NCBI GenBank assembly: GCA_017960985.1
Contig: JAGCYD010000007.1
Span: 1 to 42,700, forward strand
Reading direction: 5' to 3'
DNA: 42,700 nucleotides
From: Bacteroidaceae bacterium
Lineage (GTDB): Bacteria > Bacteroidota > Bacteroidia > Bacteroidales > Bacteroidaceae
Below the pieces are notes generated by a model. That model was given only the letters and a program-made list of their open reading frames with translations, was not told where the DNA came from and did not search any database. Numbering within the stretch: position 1 is the first letter of the stretch; each line of letters opens with the position of its first letter. Made by a program: the position numbers and the translations under genes. Shown piece by piece: positions 17,219 through 25,705 of the stretch.

Positions 17219-20200
17219 ATGAAAAAAGGAATACTCAGTTTGCTGTTGCTCATGTTTTGTTCAGTTTATGCAGTGGCACAGAAGGCAACAGTAAGCGGAA
17301 CAATTATGGACGAGGCTTTGAACGAACCCTTACCTGGGGCAGCTGTCGTCTTGTTAGACCCAAAGGATAGTACCCAGGTAACGGGCGTTGCCACAGACAT
17401 CAATGGACGGGTAAATATGCCCGTGTCTAAATTCGGTACCTATCTGTTGCGTATAACCTATATCGGTTATGTAACGCATTTCCAGACCATTACTCTCGAC
17501 AAGAAGAACAAGGCCTATGACCTCGGCACCATCTCGCTTCGAGAGGATGCTCGCGTGATGAAGGAGGCACAGGTTACTGCACAGTTGGCGCAGGTGGAGA
17601 TGAAGGAGGACACCTTTGTTTACAATGCCGATGCCTATCGACTACCAGAGGGTTCACCGTTGGAAGAACTGGTAAAGAAATTACCGGGTGCCGAGGTGGA
17701 TGAGGACGGTACGATAAAGATTAACGGCAAGACGGTGAACAAAATCATGGTGGGTGGTAAGGAGTTCTTCAACAACGACACCAAGATGGCAATGAAGAAC
17801 ATCCCCACAAAGATGGTCGAGAAGATTAAGTCGTATGACAAGAAGAGCGACTATAGCCGTATCACGGGAATCGACGACGGTGAGGAGGAGACGGTGCTGG
17901 ACTTGACCGTCAAGAAGGGCATGAAAGAGGGTTGGCTCATCAATGCAGACCTAGGCTATGGCACAGAGGAGCGTTATACGGCCAAGTTAAATATCAGCCG
18001 ATTCACCGATAATATGCAGTTCACGCTTATTGGCAGTCGCAACAATGTAAACGACAATAGTTTCCCTGGCGGAGGCCGAGGCTGGGGCGGTGGTGGCGGT
18101 AATGGCATCACGACCAGTGATATGTACGGTGTGAATTTTGCCTGGGACAACGGCAAGAAGGATTCGGAAGCCGGTTTGTTGAAGTTCGGCGGAAATGTAC
18201 GCTACAGCCATCGGAAGAATGATGTGCAGACCCGTACGAACAGCCAGATGTTCCTGGATGGTACATCTTCTACCTTTTCCAACTCTCTGAGTCAGTCTAT
18301 CAGCAGTAGCCAGAATATCAATGCAAACTTCCGTGTTGAGTGGCAACCCGACTCCATGACGAATATCATGTTCCGTCCCAATCTTAATCATTCGTGGTCG
18401 GACAATCACGGTGACCGTCTAAGTGTTACCTTCAACGAAGACCCCTATGAGTATTTTGCCAATCCGCTCAAGGAGTACAACATGGAGGAGAACCAGACCA
18501 TCCGCGAACAGATAACCGTCAACGACAATGAGCGTGGCAGCATGGGCGAGAGCCATTCTACCAGCGTTGATGGCGACTTGCAGTTGAACCGCAGACTGGG
18601 CAAGGCGGGTCGCAACCTTACGGCAAACCTGGGAGGTCGCTATCAGAATTCCGACAATACATCGTGGAGCCGTTCGGACATTAACTACTACCAGACCTCC
18701 AAGAACACCTTTACCTATCAGTATAACCTTTCGCCTTCCACTTCGTACAATGTACAGGGGCGTCTCAGTTATACCGAACCCCTGTCGAAGTACCTCAACC
18801 TGCAGGCCAGTTACCAGATGCAGTACCGCTATTCGGACAACGATCGTTCGATGTACAGCATCGACTCACTGCTTACAAAGGATGAATTTGCAGGCTATTA
18901 TACGAAGGAACAACTATATCTGGGTTATATCCCCGGTCTCGACCTGCTGAACTACTGCTACAATGTGGAGAACTCACAGTATGCCACCTATAAGGAATTT
19001 AACCACGATGCAAACCTGATGGTGCGCTACAACCGCAAGTTCGACAATGGATACGAGTTGCGCCTGAATTCAGGTGTCAGTTTCCAGCCTCAGACGACGC
19101 ACATGGACTACCAGAAACATCATCTGGATACCACCGTCGTACGACATACCTTTAACTGGGCACCGCGTATCGATTTGCGTTGGAAGATATCAAATACCAG
19201 TCAGTTGCGCTTGCGTTACAACGCCCGTATGTCGCAACCTTCGATGACAAACCTGCTTGAAGTGACAGATTCCAGCGACCCGCTGAATATCTCTACGGGT
19301 AATGCAGGCTTGCGCTCGTCGTGGAACAACCGCTTCTTTGCTTTCTACAACGGTTACAATGTGGATAAGCAACGCGGTTGGATGCTCAATGCCAATTACA
19401 ACAACACCAAAAACAGCATCAGTTCGGCTACAATCTACGACACAAATACAGGTACGCGCTATACACGGCCGATGAATATCAATGGCAACTGGAGTACGGG
19501 CGGTGCCGTCATGTTCAATACCGCATTGGATGCCGAAAAGCATTTCAATCTGATGAACTTTGCCAACATCAATTACGCTCACAATGTCGGCTACTTGAGC
19601 AGTAATTCCGACGGCTCTACATGGGGCAATATCTATCGCGACGACAACCCTCAGGTGGTGGATATGGACAAAGTGTTCCGACAGGTGCCTTTGCGCAAGA
19701 CGATAACGAGGAATACCACGGTGAGTGACAATCTCCGTATGAATTACCGTCATGATTTCCTGACTGATGGAACTTTCGAGGTCGGCTTGAATAGTGGAGT
19801 CAACTACCAACATGCCCGCAATGCCCTACAGACCAATGCCAATATCGACAGTTGGTCCTTCCACTATGGCGGAAACTTCACGATAACCTTCCCATTCAAT
19901 CTCTCGTTCAGTACAGATATTAACCAGCAGAGTCGTCGTGGATATAGCGATGAGTCGATGAATACTGACGAACTGGTATGGAATGCCCAATTGAGCCAGA
20001 ACTTCAAGAAGTGGCTCAAGGGACACGAACTCACCCTTAGCGTACAATGGTACGATATCCTGCAGCAGCGTTCGAATGTGAGTCGTGCCATTTCGGCGAC
20101 GATGCGCAGTGATACCTGGACGAATGCCATCAATAGTTATGTCATGGTACATCTCATCTATACCCTGAACTTGGTGGGTAATAAGGATGCACGCGGTGCG

Positions 20201-20284
20201 ATGGGACATGGCGGTCCTGGTGGCCCGGGTGGTCCTCCTCCAGGTGGCGGTCCTCGTGGCGGTGGTGGCGGTAGGCCGTTCTAA
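17219..20284 (+). CDS. Outer-membrane beta-barrel receptor-like protein with carboxypeptidase-regulatory-like domain
   Basis: A 1021-residue outer-membrane protein of the TonB-dependent-receptor/OMP_b-brl type. A signal peptide (1-20, ending AVAQ) is followed by a carboxypeptidase-regulatory-like beta domain (about 21-110: VSGTIMDEALNEPLPGAAV). A plug-like segment comes next (LPGAEVDEDGTIKINGK, IKSYDKKSDYSRITG), then a long barrel of alternating aromatic strands. No clear TonB box is visible. The end is unusual: after the last predicted strand (VMVHLIYTLNL) there is a roughly 35-residue Gly/Pro-rich tail ending in Phe. The substrate is unknown; no SusD partner is adjacent. Confidence 0.88.
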   Translation: MKKGILSLLLLMFCSVYAVAQKATVSGTIMDEALNEPLPGAAVVLLDPKDSTQVTGVATDINGRVNMPVSKFGTYLLRITYIGYVTHFQTITLDKKNKAYDLGTISLREDARVMKEAQVTAQLAQVEMKEDTFVYNADAYRLPEGSPLEELVKKLPGAEVDEDGTIKINGKTVNKIMVGGKEFFNNDTKMAMKNIPTKMVEKIKSYDKKSDYSRITGIDDGEEETVLDLTVKKGMKEGWLINADLGYGTEERYTAKLNISRFTDNMQFTLIGSRNNVNDNSFPGGGRGWGGGGGNGITTSDMYGVNFAWDNGKKDSEAGLLKFGGNVRYSHRKNDVQTRTNSQMFLDGTSSTFSNSLSQSISSSQNINANFRVEWQPDSMTNIMFRPNLNHSWSDNHGDRLSVTFNEDPYEYFANPLKEYNMEENQTIREQITVNDNERGSMGESHSTSVDGDLQLNRRLGKAGRNLTANLGGRYQNSDNTSWSRSDINYYQTSKNTFTYQYNLSPSTSYNVQGRLSYTEPLSKYLNLQASYQMQYRYSDNDRSMYSIDSLLTKDEFAGYYTKEQLYLGYIPGLDLLNYCYNVENSQYATYKEFNHDANLMVRYNRKFDNGYELRLNSGVSFQPQTTHMDYQKHHLDTTVVRHTFNWAPRIDLRWKISNTSQLRLRYNARMSQPSMTNLLEVTDSSDPLNISTGNAGLRSSWNNRFFAFYNGYNVDKQRGWMLNANYNNTKNSISSATIYDTNTGTRYTRPMNINGNWSTGGAVMFNTALDAEKHFNLMNFANINYAHNVGYLSSNSDGSTWGNIYRDDNPQVVDMDKVFRQVPLRKTITRNTTVSDNLRMNYRHDFLTDGTFEVGLNSGVNYQHARNALQTNANIDSWSFHYGGNFTITFPFNLSFSTDINQQSRRGYSDESMNTDELVWNAQLSQNFKKWLKGHELTLSVQWYDILQQRSNVSRAISATMRSDTWTNAINSYVMVHLIYTLNLVGNKDARGAMGHGGPGGPGGPPPGGGPRGGGGGRPF

Positions 20285-20290
20285 GCGTTT

Positions 20291-20821
20291 TTACCTAAAA
20301 ATAGAGAAATTGACACTCCCGTAACTGCGGTGGTCAATGATGCGGGGATGGGCGGAAAAATCGTTTTTCTTCCCATGCTCAAGCACGAAGATACCATCGG
20401 GCAAGAGCAGGTCGTGGTCGAGCACGATATCCGGGATGTCGGCGATGTTAGGTAGCGTATAGGGAGGGTCGGCAAAGATAAAGTCGAATTGTTCGCGTAG
20501 GGACGACAGGAACTTGAACACATCTCCCCGTACCAGAAAAGCATTCTCGTCTCTTAGACGGTTGACAAATTCTTCTATCACACGGTAGTGAAACGGGTCT
20601 TTCTCGACCGATACCACACGGGAGCAGCCTCTAGAAAGCAATTCAAGCGTGATGCTACCAGTGCCCGAAAACAGGTCAAGGGCACAGATTCCTTCAAAGT
20701 CAATATAGCCGTTCAGGACATTGAACAGGCCCTCTTTCGCAAAATCCGTGGTGGGTCGTGCTTTGAAAGTGTGGGGAATCTCAAAATGTCTCCCCTTGTA
20801 TTTGCCAGTAATTATACGCAT
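20291..20821 (-). CDS. rsmD: 16S rRNA (guanine966-N2)-methyltransferase RsmD
   Basis: It methylates G966 of 16S rRNA using S-adenosylmethionine. I chose the ATG at 20819-20821 (MRIITGKYKG), giving 176 residues. That is the conserved RsmD N-terminus, and the upstream 34 codons of the open frame have no family resemblance. SAM-binding motif LDLFSGTGS (49-57) and catalytic DPPY (118-121) are intact, as is the RPTTDFAKEGLFN region. It overlaps the 3' end of the DUF3822 gene by 10 nt and converges on the outer-membrane gene with a 6-nt gap. Confidence 0.95.
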   Translation of the reverse strand: MRIITGKYKGRHFEIPHTFKARPTTDFAKEGLFNVLNGYIDFEGICALDLFSGTGSITLELLSRGCSRVVSVEKDPFHYRVIEEFVNRLRDENAFLVRGDVFKFLSSLREQFDFIFADPPYTLPNIADIPDIVLDHDLLLPDGIFVLEHGKKNDFSAHPRIIDHRSYGSVNFSIFR

Positions 20822-21522
20822 TCGATATGGCTGATGTACTTCTTCAATGCATTTTCCAGCACTTTGTCCTTGCCGAGAAGTATGCAGGTGTCCTTTTCCT
20901 GATCCATTTCGAGTTGTTTCCACACATAGAGCAGGAAATAGAGTTGGTTACTCAGGTTGTCGGCTTCGAAGGAGTTGGCAAACTTCAATTTCCCCTTCTC
21001 GTAGGTAAAAAGGAAAAGTTGTCGGCCATTGCAATGTACATAGAGACGCTTTTCCTCACCCCTTTTGCGCTTGTCGCGGACAAGCATTTTGTTCAGCAAC
21101 TGCCCGAAGTAACTGTGAATCGTAGCGTGGGGGTAATGTTGCATGATGAGACTCTCGATGTTGGCATCGATAACAAACACCTCGATAATCTCTAATGCGG
21201 GCAGCATCTCATAGTGCATATTCATGCCCTGCAGACTGTCTTGTCCGAAAGTCAGCCGATACAGAGCCTGTGCCTCCTCGCTGCGGAATTCATCGAGGGG
21301 TATGCGGGTAGAGGGGTAATCAGCATAGATGTTCACCTCATCGTAGTCGGGGCGCAGTAGGGCGTTATTGTTAAAGGCGGTTTCTAAAGCCTGCTCCAAC
21401 GATTCACCCTTTTGGGCTGTCACCTCCTTCTGACTATGGGGTGTGGAAAAAGAAAATCCATCCGAAAAAATCCGGATGGATAGATTCTGTTCTGTGAACT
21501 TTTTATTCCCAGTTGCCTGCAT
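20812..21522 (-). CDS. DUF3822 family protein
   Basis: A 236-residue cytoplasmic protein with the family look: an N-terminal LSIRIFSDGFSFS strand pair, central ALEIIEVFVIDANIESLIMQHYP, and C-terminal LYFLLYVWKQLEMDQEKDTCILLG. The two halves look like an actin/FtsA-like duplicated fold, but this is an impression only. Function is unknown. It is regularly found just before rsmD in Bacteroidetes and here overlaps it by 10 nt, and overlaps the upstream hypothetical gene by 20 nt. That suggests a co-expressed unit with a possible ribosome-related role. Confidence 0.85.
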   Translation of the reverse strand: MQATGNKKFTEQNLSIRIFSDGFSFSTPHSQKEVTAQKGESLEQALETAFNNNALLRPDYDEVNIYADYPSTRIPLDEFRSEEAQALYRLTFGQDSLQGMNMHYEMLPALEIIEVFVIDANIESLIMQHYPHATIHSYFGQLLNKMLVRDKRKRGEEKRLYVHCNGRQLFLFTYEKGKLKFANSFEADNLSNQLYFLLYVWKQLEMDQEKDTCILLGKDKVLENALKKYISHIECV

Positions 21523-22207
21523 TGTTGTTCCAGTTCAGGCCTGCCTCGCCAATCTTCAGACCGGCATAGCTACCTTGACTTTCAGCATATTCAGTACGGT
21601 TGGCAACCTCACGCTTCCACCATACTTTGTTGTCTTCGCCTTTCAGGAATTTATCGAAAGTTGCACCACACTCCATAACGGGAATGATGGCATCGGACTT
21701 GGTCTTAATCCATACGGCAATCAGTTCAAACTCCTGCTTTTCGCCGCCATCGGCATCAGAATTGGGGATATAGCGAATATCATCAACATTGTAGCCTGCG
21801 GGATAGAGGGAGTCAACCAGTGATACCCAAGTTGTATCACGACGGAAACCAATAAGTCCTGCAGCGGCGATTTCAGCCTGGTTGCCACGAGCAACGATGG
21901 CTGCAGCCTTACTGTCGGTAAGACCCTTTTCCATCTGAGCCTCGGTAAGCATACCTTGCTTGATGACGATAGGCAGTTTGCCATTCTTGATGAAGGCAAT
22001 CAGACTATCCCAACTGCTACAATACTCATTGTGCTGTTCCTTGTAGGCTTCCTGAGCCTTACGAATCTCAATCAGGCGTGCCTTTACATCTACCTCGCGC
22101 TGCTTGATTTCAGCATTAAAATCTTGCTGGTCAGCAATACTGCGATAACAGATAAACAACATTGCCAATGCACAAACGGCCAAAACTGCATTAATTAGTT
22201 TTTTCAT
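21503..22207 (-). CDS. Hypothetical single-pass membrane protein with pilin-like N-terminus
   Basis: I do not recognise a named family. The 234 residues start with one hydrophobic helix (about 5-24). A long charged helix follows (about 28-60: IKQREVDVKARLIEIRKAQEAYKEQHNEYCSSWDSL). The helix-then-'AQEAYKEQHNEY' pattern resembles type IV pilin/pseudopilin N-domains, where an extended helix leads to a short aromatic turn. No prepilin peptidase site (G|FxxxE) is visible, so true pilin status is doubtful. The rest is a beta-rich domain ending LNWNNNAGNWE. It is the first gene of the trio with DUF3822 and rsmD and has a TATCTTTG box upstream. Confidence 0.75.
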   Translation of the reverse strand: MKKLINAVLAVCALAMLFICYRSIADQQDFNAEIKQREVDVKARLIEIRKAQEAYKEQHNEYCSSWDSLIAFIKNGKLPIVIKQGMLTEAQMEKGLTDSKAAAIVARGNQAEIAAAGLIGFRRDTTWVSLVDSLYPAGYNVDDIRYIPNSDADGGEKQEFELIAVWIKTKSDAIIPVMECGATFDKFLKGEDNKVWWKREVANRTEYAESQGSYAGLKIGEAGLNWNNNAGNWE

Positions 22208-22244
22208 GATGTTATTTTAGAATTTTATTTGTACTTTCGTGTTG

Positions 22245-22252
22245 CAAAGATA
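22245..22252 (-). promoter_or_regulatory. -7 element for the pilin-like/DUF3822/rsmD operon (TATCTTTG)
   Basis: A perfect TAnnTTTG box on the minus strand lies 37 nt before the ATG at 22207. The nearest TTTG upstream is 23 nt away, longer than ideal. Confidence 0.55.
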
Positions 22253-22301
22253 AAATAAATAAATTGAATTACACACAAATTGCCTCGTTTTTATATTCAA
22301 G

Positions 22302-23747
22302 ATGTCAATAAAAACAGATTTGTCCACTCTCATACTTGAAAATTTTGCCCATCAGCCTACCGATGAACAAAGGGAAGTTGTGGAACAATGGTGCGATTTT
22401 CTTTTGTCGGGCGACCGCGAAGAAGTTTTCTTGCTCTATGGCTATGCCGGAACGGGAAAGACCTCTCTTGTCGGGGCATTGGTTCGGGCTTTGGTTCAGT
22501 TGCGGAGATCCGTTGTTCTGCTGGCTCCCACAGGGCGTGCGGCAAAGGTTTTCTCCCTGCATTCATCGCATGCGGCATACACCATTCACAAGAAAATATA
22601 TCGTCAGAAAACTTTCTCTGCAGAGATGGTAAACTTCCAGCCGAACATCAACAACCATCGTAACACGCTTTTTATTGTGGACGAGGCTTCGATGATTGCC
22701 AACGAAGGACTTACGGGGCAGATGTTCGGTTCTGGACGACTGCTTGATGACCTTGTCCATTTCGTGTATGCGGGTGAGGGTTGTCGGTTGATGCTTGTGG
22801 GCGATTCGGCACAGTTGCCGCCTGTGGGCGAGGAACTTAGTCCCGCATTGAGTTCCGCGGCATTGGCAGGCTATGGATTGAAGGTGCGGCAGTCTGTATT
22901 GACGCAGGTCGTGCGACAAATCGAGGATTCGGGCATTCTTTGGAATGCGACAATACTCCGTCGTTGTATTTCATCTGGCGAGATGATGGCATTCCCCCGA
23001 TTCCGCATACAGGGATTTCCCGATATCCATATTGTACCAGGCGATGAACTGATAGAGAAACTGGAGGATAGTTATAGCCGTTGTGGCATAGAACAGACGA
23101 TAGTCGTAACGCGCAGCAACAAACGCGCCAATATCTTCAACAACGGAATTCGTGGCAGAATCCTCCAGTATGAGGAGGAACTGACTTCGGGTGACCAACT
23201 CATTATTGTCAAGAACAACTATTATTGGATTAAGAGTGAGGAAGATTCGGGACTGGACACTGATTTTATTGCCAATGGCGATGTAGCGGTTGTGCGGCGC
23301 TTCCGCAATGAGCGTACCCTTTACGGTTTCCGTTTTGCAGATGTAATACTGCGTTTCCCCGATTTTGACGACATGGAGATTGAGGCCACCATTCTGCTCG
23401 ATACCTTGCAGAGCGATGCCCCGGCTCTAACACAGGAACAGCAGACAAATCTGTTTAATGCCGTGTGCGAGGACTATCCCGAGATTCGGAACCGCCGAAA
23501 ACTCATGGAGAAAGTACGGGAAGATGCTTATTTCAATGCGTTGCAGGTGAAATATTCCTATGCCGTGACCTGCCACAAGGCACAGGGTGGTCAGTGGCAA
23601 CGCGTATTCATTGACCAAGGTTATGTTACGGCCGACATGCTGACCCCAGATTATTTCCGGTGGCTTTATACGGCCGTCACCCGTGCCACGGAAACCGTCT
23701 ATCTGATAAACTGGCCACCACAGCAGGTACTTCCTACGGAAGAATAA
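22302..23747 (+). CDS. RecD-like ATP-dependent DNA helicase (superfamily 1)
   Basis: The 481-residue protein carries Walker A GYAGTGKT (47-54), Walker B TLFIVDEASM (about 122-131) and motif III-like VGDSAQLPPVGEE. It also has VLTQVVRQ and the C-terminal UvrD_C_2 motif YAVTCHKAQGGQW followed by LYTAVTRAT. This is the AAA_30/RecD2 layout without the N-terminal extension of RecD2, and matches the short RecD-like helicases of Bacteroidetes. A role in DNA repair or recombination is inferred. A strong terminator starts at its stop codon. Confidence 0.92.
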   Translation: MSIKTDLSTLILENFAHQPTDEQREVVEQWCDFLLSGDREEVFLLYGYAGTGKTSLVGALVRALVQLRRSVVLLAPTGRAAKVFSLHSSHAAYTIHKKIYRQKTFSAEMVNFQPNINNHRNTLFIVDEASMIANEGLTGQMFGSGRLLDDLVHFVYAGEGCRLMLVGDSAQLPPVGEELSPALSSAALAGYGLKVRQSVLTQVVRQIEDSGILWNATILRRCISSGEMMAFPRFRIQGFPDIHIVPGDELIEKLEDSYSRCGIEQTIVVTRSNKRANIFNNGIRGRILQYEEELTSGDQLIIVKNNYYWIKSEEDSGLDTDFIANGDVAVVRRFRNERTLYGFRFADVILRFPDFDDMEIEATILLDTLQSDAPALTQEQQTNLFNAVCEDYPEIRNRRKLMEKVREDAYFNALQVKYSYAVTCHKAQGGQWQRVFIDQGYVTADMLTPDYFRWLYTAVTRATETVYLINWPPQQVLPTEE

Positions 23748-23776
23748 AAAAGAGCCATATTGTATGGCTCTTTTTG
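23746..23776 (+). terminator. Rho-independent terminator after the helicase gene
   Basis: A perfect 9-bp stem AGAGCCATA/TATGGCTCT (23751-23759, 23763-23771) with a 3-nt loop, A-run before and T-run after. The symmetry suggests it may also stop transcription arriving from the tRNA side. Confidence 0.9.
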
Positions 23777-23780
23777 TTGT

Positions 23781-23845
23781 TTTTTGTACGCCTGATAAGA
23801 CTCGCGCTCGGCTCTGCCGCTTTGCTCGCAAAGAACTTACACGCC
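23781..23845. repeat. Partial duplicate of the tRNA-Leu 3' end interrupted by a 29-bp double-hairpin insert
   Basis: Positions 23781-23804 repeat 23853-23876 exactly (24 bp, covering the acceptor/T-arm 3' end of the tRNA), and 23834-23845 repeat 23877-23888 exactly (12 bp). Between the two pieces lies a 29-bp insert (23805-23833) made of two hairpins, CGGC-TCT-GCCG and CTTTGC-TC-GCAAAG, placed in what would be the T loop. Confidence 0.85.
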
Positions 23846-23858
23846 AATTGCCTTTTTG

Positions 23859-23940
23859 TACGCCTGATAAGACTCGAACTTACACGCCTTTCGGCACCAG
23901 ATCCTAAGTCTGGCGTGTCTACCAATTCCACCACAAGCGC
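23859..23940 (-). tRNA. tRNA-Leu, anticodon UAG
   Basis: Reading the minus strand, the acceptor strand GCGCTTG (23940-23934) pairs with CAGGCGT (23866-23860), with G-U wobbles. The anticodon stem CCAGA/TCTGG holds the loop CTTAGGA, giving anticodon UAG. A class II variable arm (TGCC-GAAA-GGCG) and a GTAAG/CTTAT T stem with TTCGAGT loop are present. CCA is not encoded after discriminator A at 23859. It reads CUN leucine codons. A TACCTTTG box lies 15 nt upstream. Confidence 0.95.
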
Positions 23941-23955
23941 AGATGTTAGGTGGTG

Positions 23956-23963
23956 CAAAGGTA
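23956..23963 (-). promoter_or_regulatory. tRNA-Leu promoter -7 element (TACCTTTG)
   Basis: TACCTTTG on the minus strand, 15 nt before the tRNA 5' end, is at the right distance for a short 5' leader. The -33 element is weak. Confidence 0.55.
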
Positions 23964-24031
23964 CGACAATAAATTAATAACAGAAAATTTATGGCTGAAA
24001 ATATCGCTTGTTGCCTTTCAGCCTTTTGCTT

Positions 24032-24838
24032 TTACTGCTCGGAGCGCTCCTGATCCATCTTCTGGAAGTCCTTTAGACGAAGGACAAAACTATTGGTGAG
24101 ATATTTGGCCCGCACTACCTCGTTGTTTGCCAGTTCGGGAGGTGTACCGTGGAATAGGATTTGTCCTTCAAAAAGCAGATAGGCACGGTCGGTAATACAA
24201 AGTGTTTCCTCAACATTGTGGTCTGTGATGAGCACGCCTATATTGCGTTGTTTCAGTTTCCATACAATGTATTGGATGTCCTCGACGGCAATCGGGTCCA
24301 CTCCCGCGAAAGGTTCGTCAAGCATGATGAATTTGGGGTTGATGGCCAGACATCGGGCAATCTCTGTGCGTCGGCGTTCGCCTCCGGAAAGTTGGTCGCC
24401 CAAGTTCTTACGCACTTTTTGCAGGCGGAATTCGTCCAACAGCGACTCTAGTTTCCACTTGCGGTATTCGGTATGTGAACCTTCGAAATCGTCGGGTTTG
24501 GGACACATCTCCAGCACACTGGCAATATTGTCTTCTACTGTCATCTTGCGGAATACAGATGCTTCTTGTGCAAGGTAGCCGATACCGCGACGGGCACGCT
24601 GATAGACGGGGAACTTCGTTATCTCCTCATTTCCTAAATAGATGTGTCCGGCATTGGGGATAACCAGTCCTGTGGTCATATAGAACGAGGTGGTTTTACC
24701 GGCTCCGTTAGGTCCCAGTAGTCCAACGATTTCCCCCTGCGACACATCGAAAGTGACATTGTTCACCACCGTGCGCTTGCCATAGACCTTTACCAGTCCC
24801 TCGCTTTTCAGGGTAAGTCTTTCTTCGTTCTGTTCCAT
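24032..24838 (-). CDS. lptB: LPS export ABC transporter ATP-binding protein LptB
   Basis: It powers extraction of lipopolysaccharide from the inner membrane as the ATPase of LptB2FG. I start it at the ATG of 24836-24838 ([10 protein letters not shown], 268 residues). An ATG 18 nt further up lies on the far side of the -7 box and would be outside the transcript. Walker [10 protein letters not shown] (42-50), Q-loop region YLAQEASVF, signature LSGGERRR, Walker [15 protein letters not shown] and switch-histidine [10 protein letters not shown] are all LptB-typical. No lptFG or lptC is adjacent. A C-terminal extension after [13 protein letters not shown] is slightly longer than in E. coli. Confidence 0.94.
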   Translation of the reverse strand: MEQNEERLTLKSEGLVKVYGKRTVVNNVTFDVSQGEIVGLLGPNGAGKTTSFYMTTGLVIPNAGHIYLGNEEITKFPVYQRARRGIGYLAQEASVFRKMTVEDNIASVLEMCPKPDDFEGSHTEYRKWKLESLLDEFRLQKVRKNLGDQLSGGERRRTEIARCLAINPKFIMLDEPFAGVDPIAVEDIQYIVWKLKQRNIGVLITDHNVEETLCITDRAYLLFEGQILFHGTPPELANNEVVRAKYLTNSFVLRLKDFQKMDQERSEQ

Positions 24839-24845
24839 TTGTCTG

Positions 24846-24853
24846 CAAAGATA
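24846..24853 (-). promoter_or_regulatory. lptB promoter -7 element, unusually close to the start codon
   Basis: TATCTTTG on the minus strand ends only 7 nt before the lptB ATG, so the transcript should begin at or within a few nt of the start codon (leaderless or nearly so). Confidence 0.6.
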
Positions 24854-24860
24854 CAAAGAA

Positions 24861-24955
24861 ATGTCAAATGTAAAATGTAGAATGTAAAATTATTTGTATC
24901 TTTGCAACGATATTGCTTTTGTCATTTGACATTTGCCATTTGCCATCTTACATCG
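24861..24955. repeat. Inverted 7-bp repeat tracts around the mlaE promoter
   Basis: Left tract 24861-24890 is four units of ATGTAAA type. Right tract 24923-24955 is the inverted counterpart (CATTTGC type). The ends ATGTCAAATG (24861-24870) and CATTTGACAT (24923-24932) are perfect inverse complements. Between them lies the mlaE -7 box. Confidence 0.75.
24897..24904 (+). promoter_or_regulatory. mlaE operon promoter -7 element (TATCTTTG)
   Basis: A perfect TAnnTTTG box on the plus strand, 57 nt before the mlaE ATG and divergent from the lptB box. No clear -33 partner is seen because the upstream DNA is the ATGTAAA heptad tract. Confidence 0.6.
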
Positions 24956-24961
24956 TAAACC

Positions 24962-25705
24962 ATGTTTATATTAAAGTATATCGCAGCGTTTGGCAAGTAC
25001 CTTGATTTGATGGGCAGAACCTTCTCTGTCCCCGAGCGGGTGCGTATGTTTATCAAACAATATGTCAAGGAGATGGAACAGTTGGGTGTTGATTCTATCG
25101 GCATCGTCCTGCTTATCAGTTTCTTTATCGGTGCTGTTATCTGTATTCAGATAAAACTCAACATCCAGAGCCCTTGGATGCCCACTTTCACCACAGGTTA
25201 CACCACGCGTGAGATTATGGTGTTGGAGTTCTCCTCCAGTATCATGTGTTTGATTCTTGCGGGCAAGGTGGGTTCAAATATTGCCAGCGAGATAGGCACC
25301 ATGCGTGTTACGCAGCAGATAGATGCACTTGAGATTATGGGTGTAAACTCGGCTTCGTTCCTTATCCTGCCGAAGATTCTGGGACTGATGACGATGATCC
25401 CCTTCTTGGTTGTATTCAGCATCGTTTCGGGTTTTCTTGGTGCGTATGCTACGGCGTATGCGGGCATCATCACCCCCGATGATTTGACGGTTGGCTTGCT
25501 ACATGCCTTTGTTCCCTGGTTCATCTGGATGTCTATCATCAAGAGTGTGGCTTTCGCCTTTATCATCGCCAGTGTATCGTCGTACTATGGCTATAATGTG
25601 CAGGGTGGTTCTTTCGATGTGGGTAAGGCTTCGACTAACGCAGTTGTGTCGAGTAGCATGCTGATATTGTTCGCGGATATCTTCTTGACGCAACTGCTGT
25701 CATAA
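24962..25705 (+). CDS. mlaE: MlaE-family phospholipid ABC transporter permease
   Basis: The 247-residue inner-membrane permease belongs to the system that moves phospholipids between inner and outer membranes to keep outer-membrane asymmetry. Typical MlaE sequences are visible: FFIGAVICIQIKLNI, SIMCLILAGKVGSNIASEIGTMRVTQQIDALEIMGVNS (the family's coupling region) and a terminal helix SSMLILFADIFLTQLLS. About five hydrophobic helices are present and length is standard. Its ATPase partner mlaF lies downstream, but a four-helix-bundle gene with inverted repeats separates the two. No MlaD-like gene is in the window. Confidence 0.95.
   Translation: MFILKYIAAFGKYLDLMGRTFSVPERVRMFIKQYVKEMEQLGVDSIGIVLLISFFIGAVICIQIKLNIQSPWMPTFTTGYTTREIMVLEFSSSIMCLILAGKVGSNIASEIGTMRVTQQIDALEIMGVNSASFLILPKILGLMTMIPFLVVFSIVSGFLGAYATAYAGIITPDDLTVGLLHAFVPWFIWMSIIKSVAFAFIIASVSSYYGYNVQGGSFDVGKASTNAVVSSSMLILFADIFLTQLLS

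Noticed and set aside
20822-20923. Extended start for rsmD
   Set aside because: The extra 34 codons lie inside the DUF3822 gene and show no RsmD similarity; MRIITGKYKG is the family N-terminus.
23781-23940. Phage or island attachment site at tRNA-Leu
   Set aside because: The direct repeats are only 72 bp apart, with a hairpin insert between them and no integrase in the window.
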